A stretch of DNA of 44,177 nucleotides. Source: Candidatus Lightella neohaematopini. GTDB taxonomy: Bacteria > Pseudomonadota > Gammaproteobacteria > Enterobacterales > Enterobacteriaceae. Position 1 is the stretch's first letter; each line of letters begins with the position of its first letter. The notes beneath the pieces are model-generated. The model was given only the letters and a program-made list of their open reading frames with translations. It had not been told where the DNA came from and ran no database searches. This document shows, one piece after another, positions 35,555 to 44,177 of the stretch. A program made the position numbers and the translations under genes. Where the stretch lies: positions 1-44,177 of the forward strand of contig JAOBJL010000002.1 of the NCBI GenBank assembly GCA_025728545.1, in the 5' to 3' direction.

Positions 35555-36535
35555 TTATTTAAATTGTTTAAGAAAACGTAAATCATTCTTAAAAAAATAT
35601 CTTATATCATTAATATTATAACGTATCATTACTAAACGTTCTATTCCTAAACCAAATGCAAAACCAGAAAAGATTTTAGTATTTATATTTAAATTTTTTA
35701 ATACCTTAGGATGAACCATACCACAACCGATAATTTCTAACCAATTATTATTATTCATAATATCAATTTCCATTGATGGTTCAGTAAATGGAAAATAAGA
35801 CATACGGAAACGAACAATTTTTTTTTCGCTAAAAAAGAATTTTAAAAATTCATATATTATATTTCTTAAATGGAGTAAATTTATATTATAGTCAATAACT
35901 AATCCTTCCATTTGGTGAAACATTGGTGTATGAGTAGTATTATAATCTTTTCTATATACTTTACCAAATGAGATAATGCGTACCGGTGGTTTTTTATGTT
36001 TCATGTATCTAATTTGTATACTAGATGTTTGTGTACGTAATAGTATTTTTTTGTTTAACCAAAAAGTATCTTGTGGATTTCTTGATGGATGATTGATTGG
36101 TATATTTAATGCATCAAAATTATGATAATTGTCTTCTATTTCTAGTCCAGGAATATTAATAAAATTTAATTTATGAAAAAAATAATTAATATCTGTTATT
36201 GCAGATGTAATTGGATGTAGTCCACCTATACTAATAGATCTTCCAGGAAGAGTAATATCTATTTTTTCATTAGTAATAGATCTTTCTAATATCTTTTTTT
36301 CTAAACGTATTTTATGTTTTAATATTATATTTGTAATGTCATATTTTATTGTATTAATTAATTTTCCTACATAAGATCTATCTTTTAAACTTATTAAATG
36401 CATTTTTTTTATTATCTTATTAAGATAGCTATTCTTACCTAAGAATTTACTACGAGCTAGATTTAGCTCATAAGTATTTTTTGATAATAATATTTCTTTT
36501 TCTGCTTCATTAAGTAGATTTTTGATACTAAACAT
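35555..36535 (-). CDS. pheS: Phenylalanyl-tRNA synthetase alpha subunit
   Basis: Catalytic alpha chain of PheRS, 326 aa (E. coli 327). The N-terminal coiled coil (about 1-85) is followed by the class II core. Motif 1 is around GGLHPITSAITDINYFF, motif 2 is in ISFGKVYRKDYNTTHTPMFHQ, and motif 3 in FAFGLGIERLVMIRY. The Ala in SGFAFGLG that sizes the phenylalanine pocket is conserved. pheT follows after 11 bp. rplT is 33 bp upstream, with no room for the E. coli pheM leader and attenuator. Confidence 0.98.
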   Translation of the reverse strand: MFSIKNLLNEAEKEILLSKNTYELNLARSKFLGKNSYLNKIIKKMHLISLKDRSYVGKLINTIKYDITNIILKHKIRLEKKILERSITNEKIDITLPGRSISIGGLHPITSAITDINYFFHKLNFINIPGLEIEDNYHNFDALNIPINHPSRNPQDTFWLNKKILLRTQTSSIQIRYMKHKKPPVRIISFGKVYRKDYNTTHTPMFHQMEGLVIDYNINLLHLRNIIYEFLKFFFSEKKIVRFRMSYFPFTEPSMEIDIMNNNNWLEIIGCGMVHPKVLKNLNINTKIFSGFAFGLGIERLVMIRYNINDIRYFFKNDLRFLKQFK

Positions 36536-36568
36536 ACTAACTAAAATTAAGTAATAAATAAAAAATTA

Positions 36569-36913
36569 TTATTTTATTTGTTCAATTAAATTTTTAAATA
36601 TTTCTGGACTATGTATAATTAAATTAGTAATTATTTTTCTATTTATTAGAATAGATAATCTTTTTAATTTACATATTAACTGACTATATGTTAATCCATA
36701 TAACCTAGAAGCTGCATTTATTTTTATAATCCATAATTTACGAAATTGTCTTTTTTTATATCTTCGATCTCTATAACTATATTGATTAGCTTTTATTACT
36801 GCTTGAAAAGCAGAACGATATGTTCTTGATCTAGCTCCATAATAACCTTTTGCTTGTCTTAATATTTTTTTATGTCGTTGATGAGCAGTTACACCTCTTT
36901 TAACACGAGTCAT
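36569..36913 (-). CDS. rplT: 50S ribosomal protein L20
   Basis: Assembly-initiating protein of the 50S subunit and, in E. coli, autorepressor of rpmI-rplT. I set the start at ATG 36911-36913 ([18 protein letters not shown]), preceded at 6 nt by GGAGG; a TTG four codons upstream overlaps that ribosome-binding site. It is 114 aa (E. coli 118). [19 protein letters not shown] and [15 protein letters not shown] are diagnostic. Confidence 0.97.
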   Translation of the reverse strand: MTRVKRGVTAHQRHKKILRQAKGYYGARSRTYRSAFQAVIKANQYSYRDRRYKKRQFRKLWIIKINAASRLYGLTYSQLICKLKRLSILINRKIITNLIIHSPEIFKNLIEQIK

Positions 36914-36935
36914 ATATTCCTCCAAAAATTTATTA

Positions 36936-37133
36936 CTATGAATAAGGTAAACATTTATTAATTATTTTTAAATTACTTTTTTTTACTATTGCTTTAGATC
37001 TTAATTGTCGTTTATGTTTTGATGTTTTTTTTACTAAAATATGACGCATGTTAGACTTTTTATGTTTAAATTTACCAGATGATAATTTTCTAAATCTTTT
37101 TGCAAAACTACGTATTGTTTTTATTTTTAACAT
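36936..37133 (-). CDS. rpmI: 50S ribosomal protein L35
   Basis: 65-aa basic protein, exactly E. coli length. [27 protein letters not shown] and the C-terminal INKCLPYS match the family. It lies between infC (6 bp upstream) and rplT (22 bp downstream), the conserved infC-rpmI-rplT order. Confidence 0.96.
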   Translation of the reverse strand: MLKIKTIRSFAKRFRKLSSGKFKHKKSNMRHILVKKTSKHKRQLRSKAIVKKSNLKIINKCLPYS

Positions 37134-37139
37134 ATTAAA

Positions 37140-37709
37140 TTACTCTTTATAATTTTGTATTTTATTAATATTTTTTTGTGGAGTTAATATAATATTAATT
37201 TGTTTTCCTTCAATTCTTAATAAAGAATTATCCATAATTATTAATTTATTTAGATCATTTTTCATACGTTTTAACATATTAATACCAATTTGTTGGTGTA
37301 TTATTTCTCTACCTCTAAATTTTAGAGTTACTTTTACTTTATTACCCCGATTTAAAAATCTAATAATATTACGTAATTTAATATTATAATCATTTTCATG
37401 TGTATTTGGTCTAAATTTAATTTCTTTAATGTGTAAAGATTTTTGTTTCTTTTTTTGTTTTTTAATTAATTTACTTTTTTCATACACAAATTTACCATAA
37501 TTTATTATTCTACAAACAGGAGGAATAATGTTAGGATTTATTTCTACTAAATCAGCATTTAATTTACTTGCTCTAAATAAAGCTTCCTGTATGGTAACGA
37601 TGCCAATTTGTTTTAGATCTATATTAATTAAACGTACTTTATCTGCTTTTATTTCTTCATTAATTCTATTTTTAAATTTAATTATTCTTGATTGTATGTT
37701 AATTTTAAT
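37140..37709 (-). CDS. infC: Translation initiation factor IF-3, AUU start codon
   Basis: IF-3 keeps ribosomal subunits apart and proofreads the start codon. The 189-aa protein (E. coli 180) is read from an ATT codon at 37707-37709, just after an in-frame TAA, with AGGAG (37714-37718 on the plus strand as CTCCT) 4 nt upstream. There is no in-frame ATG or TTG before the conserved N-domain, and the first ATG/GTG-type codon would only give the C-domain. N-domain residues include NRINEEIKADKVRLI, NADLVEINPN and PPVCRIINYGKF. The linker is lysine-rich. The C-domain includes IKEIKFRPNTHENDY and KFRGREIIHQQIG. The first two codons ATT AAA equal those of E. coli infC. A second ATT two codons on has a longer spacer. 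Confidence 0.94.
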   Translation of the reverse strand: MKINIQSRIIKFKNRINEEIKADKVRLINIDLKQIGIVTIQEALFRASKLNADLVEINPNIIPPVCRIINYGKFVYEKSKLIKKQKKKQKSLHIKEIKFRPNTHENDYNIKLRNIIRFLNRGNKVKVTLKFRGREIIHQQIGINMLKRMKNDLNKLIIMDNSLLRIEGKQINIILTPQKNINKIQNYKE

Positions 37710-37713
37710 TTAA

Positions 37714-37718
37714 CTCCT
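37714..37718 (-). promoter_or_regulatory. Ribosome-binding site of infC
   Basis: AGGAG on the minus strand is one of the better Shine-Dalgarno matches in the window and fixes the infC start to one of the ATT codons close by (spacing 4 nt to the first, 10 nt to the third codon). Confidence 0.75.
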
Positions 37719-37727
37719 AAATTAGTT

Positions 37728-38954
37728 TTAAATTAAATAATTATTTATTTCATATTTAATTTTTTCTATAAAATTATTAATACTTATAATATAAAAATTT
37801 TTATTTTTACTAGTTCTGACTGATAATTTTTTTAATAACATTTCTTTATTACCACATACAATTATATATGGTATCTTAGAAATAATATATTCTCTAATTT
37901 TAAAACCTAATTTCTTATTTCTAGTATCTATTTTAGTTCTTATATTTAATGATATTAAAATTTTTCCAATTTCATTTACATAATTACATTGATTAATACT
38001 TATATTTGTAATAACCACTTGTATTGGCGCTAACCATACTGGATAAAATCCAGAATACTCTTCTGTAATTATCCCTATAAAACGTTCTATTGAACCTAAA
38101 ATAGAACGATGTATCATAATTGGAATACTACGTAAATTGTTTTTATTAATATAATAAGCATTTAAACGATTTGGAAGAAAAAAGTCTAACTGTATAGTAC
38201 CACATTGCCAAGATCTACCTAACGAATCTAATAATATAAATTCTATTTTAGGTCCGTAAAAAGCTCCATCACCTAATTGATAATCAAAAACTATATTATT
38301 TCCTTTTAATGAATTAACTAATTTTTCTTCAGCCCAATTCCATGTATTATCATCACCAATTCTATTTTTTGGTCTAGTCGATAACTTAACTTTAATATTT
38401 TTAAAACCAAATATATTATAAGTATAATATATCATTTTTATACAATTACTAATTTCTTCGTATATTTGTTCTTCTGTACAAAATATATGCGCATCATCTT
38501 GAGTAAAATTACGTATACGCATTAATCCATATAAAGATCCAGATAACTCATTTCTATGACAACTACCAAATTCCGCTATTCTTAAAGGTAAATTACGATA
38601 AGATTGTATTTTTTGATTAAATATTTGTATATGTCCAGGACAATTCATTGGTTTAATACAATATTCTCTATTTTCTGAATTAGTAGTAAATATATAGTTT
38701 GAATAATTATCCCAATGACCTGTAGTTTTCCATATACTTTTATCCATCATAGATGGGCATTTAACTTCTTGATAAGAAAAATTTTTTAGTTGTAATCTAA
38801 TAAATTCCTCTAATTTATTAAATATAATTAATCCATTATTATGCCAGAATATCATTCCTGGCGCTTCCTCCTGAATATGATACAAATCTAACTGTTTAGC
38901 AATTTTTCTATGATCATAAAGTAAAATATTATTTTTATAATTAGTCTGACACAT
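37728..38954 (-). CDS. thrS: Threonyl-tRNA synthetase lacking TGS and editing domains
   Basis: ThrRS core of 408 aa (E. coli 642). The protein begins about where residue 230 of E. coli ThrRS would be, in the linker before [21 protein letters not shown]. The N1 (TGS) and N2 (editing) domains are therefore absent. An in-frame stop lies about ten codons upstream, and only ~200 bp separate it from the next gene, so the missing 700 bp are not nearby. The catalytic zinc ligands are intact: Cys105 (MNCPGH), His156 (DDAHIF) and His282 (MIHRSILGS), each offset by 229 from E. coli. The class II motifs ([17 protein letters not shown]) and the anticodon-binding domain are present. It heads the thrS-infC-rpmI-rplT-pheST order. 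Confidence 0.95.
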   Translation of the reverse strand: MCQTNYKNNILLYDHRKIAKQLDLYHIQEEAPGMIFWHNNGLIIFNKLEEFIRLQLKNFSYQEVKCPSMMDKSIWKTTGHWDNYSNYIFTTNSENREYCIKPMNCPGHIQIFNQKIQSYRNLPLRIAEFGSCHRNELSGSLYGLMRIRNFTQDDAHIFCTEEQIYEEISNCIKMIYYTYNIFGFKNIKVKLSTRPKNRIGDDNTWNWAEEKLVNSLKGNNIVFDYQLGDGAFYGPKIEFILLDSLGRSWQCGTIQLDFFLPNRLNAYYINKNNLRSIPIMIHRSILGSIERFIGIITEEYSGFYPVWLAPIQVVITNISINQCNYVNEIGKILISLNIRTKIDTRNKKLGFKIREYIISKIPYIIVCGNKEMLLKKLSVRTSKNKNFYIISINNFIEKIKYEINNYLI

Positions 38955-39155
38955 GAAATTTTTTTTGAAACTAATTAATTAAGCTATTAACTACGTTATT
39001 TAATAAAATATCATTCTTGTAAAAAAACTTCAATATATCTATATTTAATTTTAATAAATTAAATATATAATAATTATAATTTATTATAAATTATTAATAT
39101 ATTAGTTATTTCATACAATAAAAATTTAAAAAAATATAATAATTATTTTATAATT

Positions 39156-39632
39156 ATGACAACTGAAGGACATATCTATTTTGCTGTAGCTAGTATAATC
39201 TTAATAAAAAAGGTTAAATTAATACAACTAATAACTAGTGGTGATTGGTGGCATATTATTTTAGGTAGTTTATTGACATGTTTATTACCTGACATAGATC
39301 ATCCAAAATCATTTATAGGAAGAAGATTTAAATGGTTATCTATACCAATCTATAAACTTTTTGGTCATAGAAGATTTACTCATAGTATATTATTAATAAT
39401 TATAATAGCAATCTATATAAATATCAAACGAATTAATTTTCCAATAGACGTAATTTATGCAATGATTATAGGATATATTAGTCATATTATTGCTGATATG
39501 CTGACTCCTGCAGGAGTTCCACTATTATGGCCATATACTAAAAAATTTAGTATACCAATAATAAAAAAATCTAATATTAGATTAGAAAGACTAATATCTA
39601 TTGTTATTATTATTTATGCAATGCAGTATTAA
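39156..39632 (+). CDS. ydjM: YdjM-like membrane-bound metal-dependent hydrolase (DUF457)
   Basis: 158-aa membrane protein matching the first part of E. coli YdjM (about 196 aa). MTTEGHIYFAVA, SGDWWHIILGSLLTCLLPDIDHPKSF, LFGHRRFTHS and IGYISHIIADMLTPAGVPLLWP align closely. The His and Asp residues of PDIDHP, HRRFTHS and SHIIAD form the presumed metal site. Hydrophobic stretches near residues 40-50, 77-90 and 100-115 suggest membrane segments. The C-terminal ~40 residues of YdjM are missing. In E. coli the gene is LexA-regulated and of unknown function; I see no LexA box here. It ends 3 bp from the convergent serC end. Confidence 0.88.
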   Translation: MTTEGHIYFAVASIILIKKVKLIQLITSGDWWHIILGSLLTCLLPDIDHPKSFIGRRFKWLSIPIYKLFGHRRFTHSILLIIIIAIYINIKRINFPIDVIYAMIIGYISHIIADMLTPAGVPLLWPYTKKFSIPIIKKSNIRLERLISIVIIIYAMQY

Positions 39633-39635
39633 TTA

Positions 39636-40736
39636 TTAACTATATTTAGTAGAAAAATTATACATAAATTTAGCAAGTTTTTTTACTCCCAATAATGGCA
39701 TACTATTATATAATGATATTCTGATACCTCCAACTGATCTATGACCAGCTAAATTTAAAAAACCAGCATTATTAGATTCTTTCAAAAATAATTCATGTAA
39801 ATTAGAATTAGATAATGTAAAAGTAATATTAGTATATGATCGACATGTAGATGAAATATTATTATGATATATAGTACTATTGTCTATTATTTTATATAAA
39901 ATACTAGATTTAATTTTATTTATTTTTTCAATACTAGACAAACCACCTTGTTTTTTTAGCCATTTAAGTATTAAATTAACAACATACCAAGTAAAAGTTG
40001 GTGGAGTACTAAACATAGAATTATATTTTACTAAGTATTGATAATTAAAAGCTGATGGTATTACCTTACTTTTATTTATATTAATTAAATCATTTCGTAT
40101 TATCAGTAAAGTTAATCCAGATAAACCAATATTTTTTTGAGTACTTGCGTAAATTATACCAAATTTACTTATGTCTAATACACGAGATAATATAATAGAT
40201 GAACAATCAGCAACAACAATATGATTATGAAAGTTAGGTAATTCATCAATATATATACCATTTACTGTTTCATTAGGACAATAATGTAAATATGAACTAT
40301 TATTAGAAATTAACCAATTATCCATAGGATAAACCTTTATTACATTATTTTCTTTATATACAGCATTTATTTGATTAACAAAACAATATTTTTTTGCTTC
40401 ATTTATAGCATTATTAGACCAATATCCACTATTTACATAATCAGCAGAATTAAATTTATTTTTTATAAGATTAATTGGAACAATAGAAAATTGTACTCTA
40501 GCTCCACCAAAACAAAATATTATTTTATAATCTAATGGTATATTTAATAATTCTCGTAAATATTTTTTAGTACTTTCTACTATAGAAATAAAATAATTAC
40601 TACGATGATTAATTTCCATAATAGATATATTTTTATTGTTCCAATTAAATAAATCTTTCTTTATTTGTTTTAATACAACATCGGGGATCATTGCTTGACT
40701 AGCACTAAAATTAAATATTTCTTTTTTATATAACAT
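39636..40736 (-). CDS. serC: Phosphoserine aminotransferase with altered glycine motifs
   Basis: SerC transaminates 3-phosphohydroxypyruvate to phosphoserine and also serves the DXP-dependent PLP pathway. It is 366 aa (E. coli 362). The PLP lysine is in STQKNIGLSGLT near residue 200. EINHRSNYF, YCPNETVNGIYIDE, SMFSTPPTFTWYV and GHRSVGGIRISLYN are well kept. The normally invariant N-terminal SGPAMLP reads ASQAMIP, and the cofactor-phosphate loop GGGRGQF reads GGARVQF. The fold is surely that of SerC, but catalytic efficiency may differ. In E. coli serC precedes aroA; here it lies beside rpsI, so it has been moved by rearrangement. Confidence 0.95.
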   Translation of the reverse strand: MLYKKEIFNFSASQAMIPDVVLKQIKKDLFNWNNKNISIMEINHRSNYFISIVESTKKYLRELLNIPLDYKIIFCFGGARVQFSIVPINLIKNKFNSADYVNSGYWSNNAINEAKKYCFVNQINAVYKENNVIKVYPMDNWLISNNSSYLHYCPNETVNGIYIDELPNFHNHIVVADCSSIILSRVLDISKFGIIYASTQKNIGLSGLTLLIIRNDLININKSKVIPSAFNYQYLVKYNSMFSTPPTFTWYVVNLILKWLKKQGGLSSIEKINKIKSSILYKIIDNSTIYHNNISSTCRSYTNITFTLSNSNLHELFLKESNNAGFLNLAGHRSVGGIRISLYNSMPLLGVKKLAKFMYNFSTKYS

Positions 40737-40755
40737 AACAAAAAATTTATATTAT

Positions 40756-41145
40756 TTAACGTTTAGAGAATTGCGGACGACAACGAGACTTCTTTAGTCC
40801 AACTTTTTTTCTTTCTACAACACGAGAATCCCTAGTAATAAATCCTAATTCTCTTAATTTATAATATAATTTATTATTATAAATTACTAATGCACGAGAA
40901 ATTCCATGTTTTATTGAATTTGCTTGACCTAAAATACCACCACCTTTAACTGTTATATATATATCAAACTTATTTAATAAATTAACTACATTTAATACTT
41001 GATTAATTTTAAAAATAATTATCTTATTATTATAATGATCATTAATATTAATATTATTTACTATTATTTTATTATTTCCTTCTTTTAAAAAAACTCTAGC
41101 GACAGCACTTTTTCTACGTCCAGTACCATAATAATATGCAAACAT
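40756..41145 (-). CDS. rpsI: 30S ribosomal protein S9
   Basis: 129 aa (E. coli 130). [15 protein letters not shown] at the start, [21 protein letters not shown] in the middle, and the C-terminal tail [20 protein letters not shown], which reaches the P-site tRNA, are conserved. rplM is 14 bp upstream in the standard rplM-rpsI operon. Confidence 0.98.
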   Translation of the reverse strand: MFAYYYGTGRRKSAVARVFLKEGNNKIIVNNININDHYNNKIIIFKINQVLNVVNLLNKFDIYITVKGGGILGQANSIKHGISRALVIYNNKLYYKLRELGFITRDSRVVERKKVGLKKSRCRPQFSKR

Positions 41146-41159
41146 AACTACATTCCATT

Positions 41160-41564
41160 TTATAAATTAAATATTTTTGGTTTTTGTGATATATGTCTAT
41201 GATTATTATCTAAGTAGATTTTTAATTTTCTAATCATTACTTTTTTTAATGAATTTCTTGGTAACATACCACTAACAGCATGTAAAATAATGTACCTTGG
41301 ATTTTTTATAAAAACATCTTTAAAAGTTATTTTTTTTAAATTACCAACATATCCAGTATGTTTATAATATATTTTATCTTTATATTTATTGCCAGTAGTA
41401 ATTATTTTATTAGCATTAATTACTATAACATAATCACCAACGTTTAAATTAGGTAAATAATTAATTTTGTGCTTACCAATTAATAAATTAGCTATCTTAC
41501 TAGCAAAACGACCTAATACTTGATTTTCTGCGTTAACTAAATACCAACAATAATTATTTTTCAT
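41160..41564 (-). CDS. rplM: 50S ribosomal protein L13
   Basis: 134 aa (E. coli 142). The N terminus is about 8 residues shorter, starting [47 protein letters not shown] and [20 protein letters not shown] are typical. It is the first gene of the rplM-rpsI operon and probably co-transcribed with serC behind it. A strong promoter lies just upstream (41612-41640). Confidence 0.97.
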   Translation of the reverse strand: MKNNYCWYLVNAENQVLGRFASKIANLLIGKHKINYLPNLNVGDYVIVINANKIITTGNKYKDKIYYKHTGYVGNLKKITFKDVFIKNPRYIILHAVSGMLPRNSLKKVMIRKLKIYLDNNHRHISQKPKIFNL

Positions 41565-41611
41565 AGAAAATGTATTAATAAAATAAAGATATCGAAACTA
41601 AACAAGTTAAT

Positions 41612-41640
41612 AGTATAATATTATTTTTGCATGTTATCAA
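41612..41640 (-). promoter_or_regulatory. Sigma-70 promoter of rplM-rpsI
   Basis: On the minus strand, TTGATA (41635-41640) and TATACT (41612-41617) are separated by exactly 17 bp, with five and five of six consensus matches scored conservatively. The predicted transcript would start about 40 nt before the rplM ATG at 41564. It is the best-formed promoter I found in the window. Confidence 0.65.
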
Positions 41641-41777
41641 TAAATTAAATTATTATATTTTAATTTTATAATTTTTTAATTTATATATATATAATGTATA
41701 TCATATTGTTATAGAATTATAATTCAGTTTAAGTAAAAATTTTAACACAAATATTAATTGATTAAAAAAGGCTATAT

Positions 41778-43142
41778 ATGAATGCAATACTATTATTTAT
41801 TAAAGTATTTATAATTATCGTTATTCTATTTAATAATATCAATGTTTATGCATCTTTTCCTTTAATTAATGTAGATAATCGTAATAATATTCCTAGTTTA
41901 TCATCTATGATAAATAAAGTATTGCCTGCAGTAGTTAATATGCATATAGAAGGTACACAAATTATTAGACAATCAATTTTACCTAAAGAATTTAAATATT
42001 TTTTTGGTCCTAATATACCAAATAGTAATAGTGTTCGTCAATTTGAAGGATTAGGATCTGGTGTAATTATAGATGCTAATAATGGATATGTTATTACTAA
42101 TAACCATGTAATACATAATGCCGATAAAATTAAAATTCAATTACATGATGGAAGAGAATTTTATGCTAAGTTAGTTGGGTGTGATGATAAAACTGATTTA
42201 GCCTTATTAAAAATATCTAATCCAAATAATCTAATAGAAGTTAAAATAGCTGATTCTGATAATTTAAAAGTTGGTGATTTTGTAATAGCAATTGGTAATC
42301 CTTTTGGTCTAGGACAAACTGTAACATCAGGAATTGTGTCTGCTCTTAGCAGAAGTGGGTTAAATTTAGAAGGATTAGAAAATTTTATACAAACTGATGC
42401 CTCAATAAACAGAGGTAATTCCGGTGGTGCGTTAATTAATTTGAATGGTGAGTTAGTTGGTATTAATACAGCAATCTTAGCTCCTAATGGAGGTAATATT
42501 GGTATTGGATTTGCAATTCCTAGTAATATAGTAAAAAGTTTAAGCGAACAATTAATTAAGTATGGTGAAATTAAACGTGGTCAATTAGGTATTAAAGGTA
42601 CAGAATTAACAGCTGATATTGCAAACGCTTTACAAATTAATATTCAACATGGCGCTTTTGTTAGTGAAGTAATAGTAAATTCAGCAGCTTATAAAGCTGG
42701 AATTAAAGCAGGAGACATAATTGTTTCAATTAATGGTAAAAGAATTAAAAGTTTTGCTGAATTAAGAGTAAAAATTAGCATTACTAATCCTGGTGATAAT
42801 ATTGTGATCGGTGTATTAAGAAATAATAAAATTAATGATATTTCTGTTACTTTAGAAGATAGTAATAATAAATATAATGAAGAAATTAGTAATATACCTA
42901 TTTTACAAGGAGTTTTATTAAGTAATAACTATGGTAAAGTAAAAGGAGTATTAGTTAATAATATTACAAAAAACTCTCCAGCATTTAATATTGGTTTACA
43001 GAAGAATGACATAATAGTTGGTGTTAATAAAGAAGATATTGATAATATCTCACAATTAAAAAAAGTTTTAAATAAAAAACCATCTGTTATAGTATTTCAT
43101 ATTATTAGAGGAAAAAATAATATATTTTTATTAGTTAATTAG
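41778..43142 (+). CDS. degQ: Periplasmic serine endoprotease DegQ
   Basis: Periplasmic HtrA-family protease and chaperone; 454 aa (E. coli DegQ 455). The signal peptide spans residues 1-25 (hydrophobic core FIKVFIIIVILF, cleavage after VYA). The catalytic triad is His110 (TNNHVI), Asp140 (KTDLALL) and Ser215 (NRGNSGGAL). Two PDZ domains follow (about 260-350 and 365-454). It lacks the long Q-linker loop of DegP, and rplM-rpsI next door is the degQ context in E. coli. AAAAGGCT lies 6-7 nt before the ATG. It converges on murA with a 6-bp gap. Confidence 0.97.
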   Translation: MNAILLFIKVFIIIVILFNNINVYASFPLINVDNRNNIPSLSSMINKVLPAVVNMHIEGTQIIRQSILPKEFKYFFGPNIPNSNSVRQFEGLGSGVIIDANNGYVITNNHVIHNADKIKIQLHDGREFYAKLVGCDDKTDLALLKISNPNNLIEVKIADSDNLKVGDFVIAIGNPFGLGQTVTSGIVSALSRSGLNLEGLENFIQTDASINRGNSGGALINLNGELVGINTAILAPNGGNIGIGFAIPSNIVKSLSEQLIKYGEIKRGQLGIKGTELTADIANALQINIQHGAFVSEVIVNSAAYKAGIKAGDIIVSINGKRIKSFAELRVKISITNPGDNIVIGVLRNNKINDISVTLEDSNNKYNEEISNIPILQGVLLSNNYGKVKGVLVNNITKNSPAFNIGLQKNDIIVGVNKEDIDNISQLKKVLNKKPSVIVFHIIRGKNNIFLLVN

Positions 43143-43148
43143 ATATAA

Positions 43149-44177
<1,029 letters not shown>

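Noticed and set aside
36914..36925. TTG start giving a longer L20
   Set aside because: It overlaps the GGAGG ribosome-binding site, and the family N terminus begins at the following ATG.
37528..37713. Open frame on the plus strand opposite infC
   Set aside because: The minus strand here encodes the conserved N-domain of IF-3, starting at ATT; the plus-strand frame is its shadow.

Overview
The window is a compact, very AT-rich stretch (by eye roughly a fifth to a quarter G+C) from the chromosome of a reduced gammaproteobacterium. Nearly every protein has its closest recognisable counterpart in Escherichia coli, often at almost the same length. Gene order falls into blocks that match the enterobacterial ancestral order with genes deleted from between them. 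There are no phage, IS, CRISPR or plasmid genes. Together with eroded intergenic DNA and several proteins that have lost domains or motifs, this points to an obligate, probably insect-associated, endosymbiont of the Enterobacterales. I cannot name the genus with confidence.

Layout, left to right. (1) tRNA-Arg(UCU), folD, cysS, lpxH: the E. coli argU-folD-cysS-lpxH neighbourhood. (2) recG, a PolA trimmed to its 5'-nuclease domain, and murI. (3) rpmE, priA, hslV-hslU, tpiA, in the order of the E. coli rpmE-priA-hslVU region. (4) gpsA-yibN (secB and grxC missing), then waaA-coaD, mutM-rpmG-rpmB and coaBC-dut (radC missing). rpmG is a short gene at 16942-17106. (5) nifJ, a full-length pyruvate:flavodoxin/ferredoxin oxidoreductase. 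(6) An empty stretch of about 680 bp, then fabI, tRNA-Asn, tyrS and a second empty stretch of about 620 bp. (7) A long block matching E. coli 37-39 min: grxD, ribE, tRNA-Val, lpp, sufE-S-D-C-B, pheT-S, rplT, rpmI, infC, thrS and a ydjM-like gene. (8) serC, rpsI-rplM, degQ, and murA running off the right edge.

How the genes work together. The cell keeps a real Gram-negative envelope: lipid A and Kdo steps (lpxH, waaA), murein precursors (murI, murA), Braun lipoprotein, a periplasmic protease (degQ) and fatty acid elongation (fabI). It keeps cofactor synthesis for CoA (coaBC, coaD), folate C1 units (folD) and riboflavin (ribE). It also keeps Fe-S assembly by SufBCDSE plus GrxD, which fits retention of the Fe-S-rich NifJ. 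Translation genes are plentiful.

The most notable signal is that several proteins keep an intact reading frame, or a clean start, but have lost a specific activity. PriA retains its DNA-binding and zinc parts with exact Cys spacing but has lost its helicase motifs. ThrRS lacks its N-terminal and editing domains. The PheRS beta chain keeps its length but its editing-site motifs are erased. PolA is only the 5' nuclease. TpiA, SerC and YibN carry changes at normally invariant active-site positions. All comparisons are to E. coli family members from memory; no alignment was run.
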